A stretch of 15,015 bases of DNA from an uncultured Hyphomonadaceae bacterium (GTDB lineage Bacteria > Pseudomonadota > Alphaproteobacteria > Caulobacterales > Hyphomonadaceae): assembly GCA_938049795.1 (NCBI GenBank), contig CALLCD010000275.1:1-15015 (forward strand), written 5' to 3'. A program made the translations under genes and the position numbers. The notes beneath the pieces were generated by a model that was not told the origin of the DNA, searched no databases, and was given only the letters and a program-made list of their open reading frames with translations. Shown here piece after piece: positions 6,519 through 12,315 of this stretch. How positions within the stretch are numbered: position 1 is the stretch's first letter; each line of letters opens with the position of its first letter.

Positions 6519-7351
6519 GTTTCATGCTTCGCAAATCAATGGATGCAACAACCATCCATCAGCCTCGGGTTGATCCGGCCTCTATTGTTGCTGTTGCCTC
6601 TGGCAAGGGCGGTGTCGGGAAGACATTTATGTCGATCACGCTGGCAAGTGCTTTTGCCAAAGCGGGCAAGCGCACGCTGCTGGTTGATGGTGATCTCGGA
6701 CTTGCCAATATTGATGTCCAATTGGGCATTGCGCCGGAAACGGATCTGGCGGCGGTCATCGCTGGCTGGGTCGAACTTGATGATGCGGTGACGCCCGTTG
6801 ATGGCGGCGCGAGCGAAGGCGGATTTGATGTTTTGCCGGGCCGGTCTGGCTCTGGCGCGTTGGCGGAATTGCCGCAAGAGGAAGTGGCGCGCCTTGCGGC
6901 TGGAATTTCGGCATTGTCGCTGCAATATGATCAGGTCGTGCTTGATCTTGGCGCGGGGATCGAGACCAATTGCATGCGGCTCGCACGTGCGGCGGACAAG
7001 GCTGTGATGGTGATTACGGATGAGCCGACCTCGATGACCGATGGCTATGCGTTTATCAAAGTGCTGCGCGGCTATGCGCCGAAAGTCGAGCCGGTGATTG
7101 CGATCAATCAAGCCGATTCTCGTCCGGCTGGTCAGCGCACACATGAAGCGATTGCGCGCGCTTGCGAGACGTTTCTGGGCTTCCGGCCGAGGCTTGCAGG
7201 CATTGTGATGCGTGACGAGAAAGTGCGCGATGCTATTCGGCGTCAACAGACATTGATCTCGACCGATCCGCATGCCCAGCCGATCCAGGATGCTTTGGCG
7301 ATTGCACAAGGTCTGATCGGTAGCCCGTCGGGCATTCCGCTGAACGGCTGA
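6515..7351 (+). CDS. flhG: FlhG/FleN (MinD-like) flagellar number ATPase
   Basis: This 278-residue MinD/ParA-type ATPase pairs with FlhF to control flagellum number or placement. The deviant Walker A SGKGGVGKT is at 29-37 (both lysines present). The family motif LLVDGDLGLANIDVQLG spans 55-71, the Walker B-like VVLDLGAGI 141-149, and MVITDEPTSMTDGYAFIKVL 165-184 is characteristic of FlhG/YlxH proteins. The nucleotide site looks intact, unlike that of its FlhF partner. The N-terminal 22 residues before the P-loop contain no clear copy of the DQAxxLR motif by which FlhG stimulates FlhF GTPase elsewhere. The start codon overlaps the flhF stop. The gene ends exactly where the convergent peptidase gene ends. 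Confidence 0.88.
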   Translation: MSFMLRKSMDATTIHQPRVDPASIVAVASGKGGVGKTFMSITLASAFAKAGKRTLLVDGDLGLANIDVQLGIAPETDLAAVIAGWVELDDAVTPVDGGASEGGFDVLPGRSGSGALAELPQEEVARLAAGISALSLQYDQVVLDLGAGIETNCMRLARAADKAVMVITDEPTSMTDGYAFIKVLRGYAPKVEPVIAINQADSRPAGQRTHEAIARACETFLGFRPRLAGIVMRDEKVRDAIRRQQTLISTDPHAQPIQDALAIAQGLIGSPSGIPLNG

Positions 7352-9481
7352 TCAGTCGGGCGCTGGCCAGATGGTGAGGCGATCCTGAGGGGTGCGGTAG
7401 AACGCATCTGTCTGGTGGATCTCAAACGCATCATACCATGCATCAATGTTCGACAGGATAATGTTCGTGCGCAGATCAGGCGGGCTGTGCCGGTCACGCG
7501 GGGCAAACTGGCGGTCGGTTTCGGGGCGGCGGACCCGTCGGCGTTTTCCGGCATAACTCAGGAAAAAGCGTTGCAGCATGGCGCGTCGGGTCGCGTCATC
7601 CATCGGGGTCTCTTGGCGAGCCCCGGCGGCAAGCATGGCGTCGCGTGCCGTTTCGATTCCCGCCAGATCGCTGAAGTTTTCTCCCAGCGTTAATTGCGGG
7701 TCGAGCGGCACGCCGGGCGCTGCGTCAAAGCCCGTAAACTGGGCAGAGAGGTCTGCGGCCAGTTGGTCAAAGCGGGCGCGGTCTTTGGGGGTCCACCAGT
7801 TTTCAAATGCGCCGGTGGGGTCGAATTGCGAGCCTTGATCATCGAAAGCATGGCCGATTTCATGGCCGAGCGTCGTGCCCAGTGCGCCATAGTTTTCGGC
7901 GATGTCGGCCTCGGGATCAAAGAAAGGTGGCTGCAAATAAGCCGCAGGCAGCACAATCATGTTCAGGCGCGGCAGGTAATAGGCCCCAACTTGTAAGGGT
8001 GAAAAGGAGATATTCTGGCGTAAGGTCGCCACATCGCGCATGCCGCCGGGCGGGTGTTCATGATAGCGGGCCAGCGTCGAGACATGCCTTGTCCTGAATT
8101 TCTGGAACACAGCGGAGAACACGTCTCCATCAGCGCCCGGGACGGTCGATGAGGTGTGCCAATCTGGCGGCACACCAATCATGAACGCCAAGCACTCGAG
8201 TTTTTCCAGCGCCGCAATCCGGGTCTGCCGGCTCAGCCAGTCGGCATTTTCCAAGCGGCGGCGATAAGCGGCGCGTATCTCTTCGGCCATTGCCTCGACA
8301 GACCTTACCGTTTCCTCGGTCAGGTGGCGTTCGACATATTGACGGGCCAGCACATTGGGCACCATCCATTGCGCAAAATCGCTCGCCCGCTCTGCCCGGC
8401 TCGGCAAAGGCCGCAGCGTTGCCGCACGCAACTGACCGAGGCTCTCGGTCATAATCGCAACATCTTCGGACAGATAAGCGCCATATCGGATCATCAGACG
8501 CAAGCTGAGATAATCGCGCCAGACAGCGACGGGCGTTCGCGCGAAAATATCTGCTATGGCTCCAAGGTCATCAAACGGAGCCAAGCTCAATCGGGTGTCT
8601 GCGGCCAGACCATGTGCGCGCAGATAGTGCGTCCACGGAAAATCTGGCGCAAGCTCGGCCAACTCACCCGCAAGCAGCAGCGGCTGAGAGCGGGCGGGAT
8701 CTCGCTCGGCATTGGCGTCCGGCGCAAGGCGGGCCAGCTGTGTTTCAAGCGCCATGACGGCCTGAACACGCTTGCGCACGCCAAACCGGCCACTTCCCCG
8801 CCTGAGCAATTGTTCAAGCATATCTGCCCCTTGCGCACGTAGGGCAATCGCGTGGGCGTCGTCTCTAAGATAGATTTCGGATAGGCCAAACAGGGGCCGG
8901 GCCAAACCAAGCTTTGGAATATAGGCACGGCCTTCTTGCTGGCTGACCTTCAAACTGATGTCGAACAGGCCACCGGCATAGGGCCAGTTGTTTCCCATGA
9001 ACGCTGCAATATCATGATGCGATTGCGCCAGCCGGATGCGTTGCAAGCTGTCGCGGATCGGTTTGAGGCCGCGCCGGTTTACGCGTCTCTCATCAAGAAA
9101 GGCATGATAGAATATCTGGTATTGATGTTCGGCACTGCCTTCTGGCCAAGTGCGCGCCAGAAGGTCGGCTTCGATCCTTGCAATCTCGGCTTCTGTGCGC
9201 TCGCGGGCCTCATTTAAGGCACCGGCTGAGAGGGAATCGGCAGGTATTTCCACCTCTGACACCCATGAATGATTAGCAAAGAGGTAAAAATTATGACCCG
9301 CATTTGGTCTGGGCTGGACATTTTTTGGCAGTTCTATTGCAGTGGCCGTTACCGCAGATGTGTCCGCTCCGGTCGTGGCTTTTTCTGCGCTTGCGTCCAG
9401 CTCCTCCGCGCTTGCAATGGCGCCCAGAAAAGCAGTTAAACTTATAATTATCAGATGCTTAAACAAAATTTTCACCGCCAC
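7352..9481 (-). CDS. Exported M13-family (neprilysin/PepO-like) zinc metallopeptidase
   Basis: This 709-residue protein matches the usual length of bacterial M13 peptidases, which cleave oligopeptides outside the cytoplasm. The signal peptide covers about residues 1-25 (ILFKHLIIISLTAFLGAIASA). The N-terminal M13 domain starts near 60 (NFYLFANHSWV). The catalytic domain has AYYLPRLNMIVLPAAYLQPP (500-519), zinc motif HEIGH (540-544, base Glu541), ENFSDLAG (601-608, third ligand Glu601, Asp605) and HSPPDLRTN (665-673). The substrate-binding NAYY motif of the family reads GAYY here. The best in-frame start retaining the signal peptide is GTG at 9481; its ribosome site is weak, so the start is uncertain by a few codons. 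It diverges from ctrA across a 205 bp shared upstream region and is convergent with flhG with no gap. Confidence 0.93.
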   Translation of the reverse strand: MAVKILFKHLIIISLTAFLGAIASAEELDASAEKATTGADTSAVTATAIELPKNVQPRPNAGHNFYLFANHSWVSEVEIPADSLSAGALNEARERTEAEIARIEADLLARTWPEGSAEHQYQIFYHAFLDERRVNRRGLKPIRDSLQRIRLAQSHHDIAAFMGNNWPYAGGLFDISLKVSQQEGRAYIPKLGLARPLFGLSEIYLRDDAHAIALRAQGADMLEQLLRRGSGRFGVRKRVQAVMALETQLARLAPDANAERDPARSQPLLLAGELAELAPDFPWTHYLRAHGLAADTRLSLAPFDDLGAIADIFARTPVAVWRDYLSLRLMIRYGAYLSEDVAIMTESLGQLRAATLRPLPSRAERASDFAQWMVPNVLARQYVERHLTEETVRSVEAMAEEIRAAYRRRLENADWLSRQTRIAALEKLECLAFMIGVPPDWHTSSTVPGADGDVFSAVFQKFRTRHVSTLARYHEHPPGGMRDVATLRQNISFSPLQVGAYYLPRLNMIVLPAAYLQPPFFDPEADIAENYGALGTTLGHEIGHAFDDQGSQFDPTGAFENWWTPKDRARFDQLAADLSAQFTGFDAAPGVPLDPQLTLGENFSDLAGIETARDAMLAAGARQETPMDDATRRAMLQRFFLSYAGKRRRVRRPETDRQFAPRDRHSPPDLRTNIILSNIDAWYDAFEIHQTDAFYRTPQDRLTIWPAPD

Positions 9482-9576
9482 AAATAAGGTCTATTTTTGA
9501 CGTCCTTCTTATCGGTTTATGCAGGTGATGGTTACAAAAGACAAATCAACTCAGCATGAGAAAAAGCTGTAAGAGG

Positions 9577-9581
9577 GATTC
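9577..9581. promoter_or_regulatory. GANTC (CcrM-type) methylation site upstream of ctrA
   Basis: GATTC lies 105 nt before the ctrA start, in the 205 bp region between the divergent peptidase gene and ctrA. In Caulobacter, a GANTC site in the ctrA P1 promoter links ctrA transcription to replication-dependent hemimethylation. One GANTC in such a span is not rare by chance, but its position matches that precedent. Confidence 0.5.
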
Positions 9582-9603
9582 ACAAAGCGGCATTGTAGAC
9601 TTA

Positions 9604-9632
9604 TTAACCTTTAAGACACACATTACCGTTAA
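9604..9632. promoter_or_regulatory. Cluster of TTAA half-sites upstream of ctrA
   Basis: TTAA occurs at 9604-9607, 9611-9614 and 9629-9632; the first and last are followed by C (TTAAC). CtrA half-sites are TTAA, and CtrA is autoregulated in Caulobacter. None of the pairs has the 7-nt spacing of the full TTAA-N7-TTAA site, so direct CtrA binding is an inference. Confidence 0.4.
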
Positions 9633-9651
9633 CGATTGTGCGAGATAACCC

Positions 9652-9667
9652 GCCGATATTTTTCGGC
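9652..9667 (+). promoter_or_regulatory. Small hairpin in the probable ctrA leader
   Basis: GCCGA, a 6-nt loop TATTTT and TCGGC form a perfect 5 bp stem that ends 19 nt before the ctrA ATG and just upstream of its ribosome site. It could influence translation or be a protein-binding dyad. No function is known to me. Confidence 0.35.
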
Positions 9668-9686
9668 ATTAATACTGGAGGGGAAC

Positions 9687-10388
9687 ATGCGCGTCCTTCT
9701 TATTGAAGATGATACCGCCGTCGCCCGTAGCATCGAGCTTATGCTCAAAGCTGCCGGCTTCAATATCTACACCACGGATTTGGGTGAAGAAGGTGTCGAT
9801 CTTGGTAAAGTGTACGAGTACGACATTATCCTGCTTGACCTCTCCTTGCCCGATATTTCCGGCTATGATGTGCTCAAACAGCTCCGGATGGCGCGGATCA
9901 ATACGCCTGTGCTAATCCTGTCTGGTAATCCGGACATTGAAGCCAAGGTGAAAACGCTCGGCTATGGCGCGGATGATTATCTGACCAAGCCGTTTAACAA
10001 GGACGAACTGATCGCCCGGATTACGGCGATTGTCCGCCGCTCCAAGGGGCATGCGGAAAGCGTTATCCGCACCGGCGACATTGTGGTCAATCTGGACGCC
10101 AAGACGGTCGAAGTTGATCAGGACCGCGTGCATTTGACGGGTAAAGAATACCAGATGTTCGAACTGCTCTCGCTGCGCAAGGGTACGACGCTGACCAAGG
10201 AAATGTTCCTCAACCACCTTTATGGCGGTATGGACGAGCCGGAACTGAAAATTATTGACGTGTTCATTTGTAAGCTGCGCAAGAAGCTCGCCAAGGCGAC
10301 TGGCGGTGAGCATCATATCGAAACGGTTTGGGGGCGCGGCTATGTGTTGCGCGATCCGAAGCCGAAGAAGGAAGCCAAAGCCGCTTAA
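9687..10388 (+). CDS. ctrA: Cell-cycle master response regulator CtrA
   Basis: CtrA is the OmpR-type regulator that in alphaproteobacteria controls cell division, flagellar and pilus genes and, in Caulobacter, represses replication initiation. The 233-residue product starts MRVLLIEDDTAVARSIELML, with phospho-acceptor Asp51 (ILLDLSLPD), Thr/Lys switch residues in VLILSGNP and DDYLTKPF, and a winged-helix output domain (about 125-225). The DNA-binding stretch GGMDEPELKIIDVFICKLRKKL and GGEHHIETVWGRGYVLRDP are essentially the CtrA signature. The last residues are KAA; in Caulobacter a C-terminal Ala-Ala is required for ClpXP degradation. The ATG at 9687 follows GGAGGGGAAC; an upstream in-frame ATG at 9636 adds residues absent from CtrA. 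Monocistronic, with its own terminator. Confidence 0.97.
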   Translation: MRVLLIEDDTAVARSIELMLKAAGFNIYTTDLGEEGVDLGKVYEYDIILLDLSLPDISGYDVLKQLRMARINTPVLILSGNPDIEAKVKTLGYGADDYLTKPFNKDELIARITAIVRRSKGHAESVIRTGDIVVNLDAKTVEVDQDRVHLTGKEYQMFELLSLRKGTTLTKEMFLNHLYGGMDEPELKIIDVFICKLRKKLAKATGGEHHIETVWGRGYVLRDPKPKKEAKAA

Positions 10389-10414
10389 CTGGCCACGTCC
10401 ATTGCAATAAGATC

Positions 10415-10450
10415 AAGCCCGATACGTGTTCCGCGTGTCGGGCTTTGTCT
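10415..10450 (+). terminator. Intrinsic terminator of ctrA
   Basis: AAGCCCGATACG (10415-10426) pairs with CGTGTCGGGCTT (10434-10445) through 12 positions with one G-T wobble and a 7-nt loop, followed by TGTCTT. It begins 27 nt after the ctrA stop. The T-run is imperfect but the stem is strong. Confidence 0.75.
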
Positions 10451-10581
10451 TGGGCGGGGGGCTTTGGAGCGAGAGGCGGGCGGCGCGAAAAAGCCCCTCT
10501 CCTGCCTTTACAGGGCCGGACTTGTGCGCTGGCATGCGGGCTCGGCTATATGGAGCGAGGGTTTGAGATGACGGGGGTGAC

Positions 10582-11304
10582 ATGATCGGTGGTCCGAAAT
10601 GGCGGGTGAGACGGCTGATCAGTGTCGGGCTGTTTGTGCTGGTGGTCGCGGTGCTGGCTGTGCGGACGCTGGCGCCGAAGACGGGGCTCGTCGGGCCGAT
10701 GCCGGTGGGTGTGGATGTGTCCCATCATCAGGGCGCAATCGACTGGGACGCGCTGGCTGGGGATGATGTGGCCTTTGCCTATATGAAGGCAACCGAGGGT
10801 GGGGACTGGGTGGACACGCGCTTTGCGGAGAATTGGCGGGCGGCCAAGCGGGCCGGACTTGCGCGCGGGGCGTATCATTTTTTCACGCTTTGCACACCTG
10901 CGGACATTCAGGCGGCGAACTTTATTGCTACGGTGGGGGCGCTGGACAATGATCTGCCCCCTGCCCTCGACATTGAACATATGGGGCCGTGCCGCGAGGG
11001 GCCGACTATGCAGAGACCAATCGAGGATGCGCGGATTTTTCTCGATACGCTGGAGGCCCATTATGGTGTGCGGCCGATTATCTACACGACGAGACAGTTT
11101 CACGATGCGCATTTGCGGGAGATGACGGGCGAGCGGTTCTGGGTGCGCTCGATCTTGCGTGAGCCGGACTGGCGGAGGGATGAATGGGTGCTCTGGCAGT
11201 TTCACAATCGCGGCACGCGGGAGGGCGTGGACGGGCCGATTGATCTGAACCGGCTGAACGGCGATATGGAGACTTTGGACGGCTTGCTTGTGTCTGGCGA
11301 TTGA
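10582..11304 (+). CDS. Membrane-anchored GH25 (lysozyme-type) muramidase
   Basis: This 240-residue protein has a basic start, then one membrane segment (about 11-28, LISVGLFVLVVAVLAV) with no clear cleavage site, so it is probably anchored with the enzyme in the periplasm. The GH25 domain covers the rest: VGVDVSHHQGAIDW (42-55, Asp45), MKATEGGDWVDTRFAENW (68-85), GAYHFF (96-101), PPALDIEH (126-133, catalytic Asp130 and Glu132), IIYTTRQFHD (166-175), and closing WQFHNRG..GVDGPIDLNRLNG. These match the Chalaropsis-type lysozyme family, which cuts the MurNAc-GlcNAc bond in peptidoglycan. A GGGGGTGAC ribosome site precedes the ATG. No phage genes are nearby, so a role in the cell's own wall turnover is more likely than lysis. 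The transporter gene follows closely. Confidence 0.9.
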   Translation: MIGGPKWRVRRLISVGLFVLVVAVLAVRTLAPKTGLVGPMPVGVDVSHHQGAIDWDALAGDDVAFAYMKATEGGDWVDTRFAENWRAAKRAGLARGAYHFFTLCTPADIQAANFIATVGALDNDLPPALDIEHMGPCREGPTMQRPIEDARIFLDTLEAHYGVRPIIYTTRQFHDAHLREMTGERFWVRSILREPDWRRDEWVLWQFHNRGTREGVDGPIDLNRLNGDMETLDGLLVSGD

Positions 11305-11336
11305 CAGCGCGGGCGGATCGGGTGAGGTGCCGCTTT

Positions 11337-12230
11337 ATGGCTTTGCGTTCGGTTTTCTCGCCCGTTTTGATTGTGGCATTGTGCGTCTTGTGCGGCAGCG
11401 GGATTGATGCGCTGGTCAAGGGCGTGGCGATGAGCGTGCCGGTGATTGTGCTTCTGGCGTGGCGGTTCATGTTTGGCGGGAGCTATATGCTCACCGCGTT
11501 CGTGCTGGCCAAGCGGGCGCGGCCGAGCTGGCGGGCGGTGCGGTTTCATTTGATGCGCACGGCGATCCATATTTCGTCGGCTTTTCTGTTTTTCTGGGGC
11601 GTGACGCAATTGGCGCTGGCCGAGGCGACGGTGCTGGGGTTTACCGCCGTGTTGATGGTGCCGCCGCTTGCCGCGTTGATCCTTGGTGAGCGGGTGAGCA
11701 AATTGAGCCTTGGGGCGGCCTTGATCGGCTTTGGCGGCGCGGCGCTGGCGGTCTCGGCGAGCACGAGCGGGGCGCCGGAAGAGACGAACCGGCTGCTCGG
11801 GGCGGGCGCGGGGCTGTTGTCGGCTTTCCTCTATGCGGTGAGCCTTGTCCTGATCCGGCTGCGCACACGCGATGAAGACCCGCTGACGATTGCGATGTTT
11901 ACCAATGTGTTTCCGGGGCTAATGCTGTTGCCGGTGCTCATCTGGTCGGTGCCGACGGTGGATATGGCTTTTGTGCCGGTGTTTGCATTGCTTGGCGCGA
12001 TGGGGGCGCTGGTCTGGTATTTCATGACATTTGCTTATGGGCGCGCGCCGGCTCAGCGGCTGGCTCCGCTCGAATATACGTCGCTGATCTGGGCGTCTGT
12101 TCTGGGCTTTGTGTTTTTCGAGGAAGTGCCCGGCTGGCAGCTTTATGTCGGTGCGGTGATTATTATTGCGGCGTGTCTTCTGGTGGCGTTTGAGGAGCGG
12201 ATTGGGGCGATGCGGGCGTCCAAGGCTTAG
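11337..12230 (+). CDS. EamA/DMT-family membrane transporter
   Basis: The 297-residue product is highly hydrophobic with about ten membrane spans in two similar halves, the pattern of EamA (DMT superfamily) permeases. Each half has the usual end signature: TVLGFTAVLMVPPLAALILGERVS in the first half and APLEYTSLIWASVLGFVFFEEVPG...GAVIIIAACLLV in the second. The conserved Glu of ILGERV and of FFEEVP fits the family. Such proteins export or import small metabolites; the substrate cannot be told. An in-frame TTG at 11301 overlaps the lysozyme stop, but ATG at 11337 has a better-spaced GTGAGGT ribosome site and a normal first helix, so it is preferred. Likely co-transcribed with the GH25 gene. Confidence 0.85.
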   Translation: MALRSVFSPVLIVALCVLCGSGIDALVKGVAMSVPVIVLLAWRFMFGGSYMLTAFVLAKRARPSWRAVRFHLMRTAIHISSAFLFFWGVTQLALAEATVLGFTAVLMVPPLAALILGERVSKLSLGAALIGFGGAALAVSASTSGAPEETNRLLGAGAGLLSAFLYAVSLVLIRLRTRDEDPLTIAMFTNVFPGLMLLPVLIWSVPTVDMAFVPVFALLGAMGALVWYFMTFAYGRAPAQRLAPLEYTSLIWASVLGFVFFEEVPGWQLYVGAVIIIAACLLVAFEERIGAMRASKA

Positions 12231-12315
12231 GCAGGTTTGGGCCGGAGCCGAAGATTTATCCCATTTGGCCAGAAAGCGCGCGACAAAGTCCTGCAAAGTT
12301 CGCTAAAAGGGGCGC

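Noticed and set aside
6536..7309. A 257-codon minus-strand open frame opposite flhG
   Set aside because: Arg/His-rich shadow; flhG on the plus strand has the complete Walker motifs.
9436..9450. TTAA-N7-ATTA resembling a full CtrA site near the peptidase start
   Set aside because: The second half deviates and the site lies inside the peptidase coding start; too weak to list as a feature.
10458..10497. Inverted GGGGCTTT ... AAAGCCCC after the ctrA terminator
   Set aside because: An 8 bp stem with a 24-nt GC-rich loop in GC-rich DNA can arise by chance, and a better terminator lies just upstream.
10328..10585. An 85-codon plus-strand open frame between ctrA and the GH25 gene
   Set aside because: It starts inside ctrA and reads through the ctrA terminator; no motif and no ribosome site support it.
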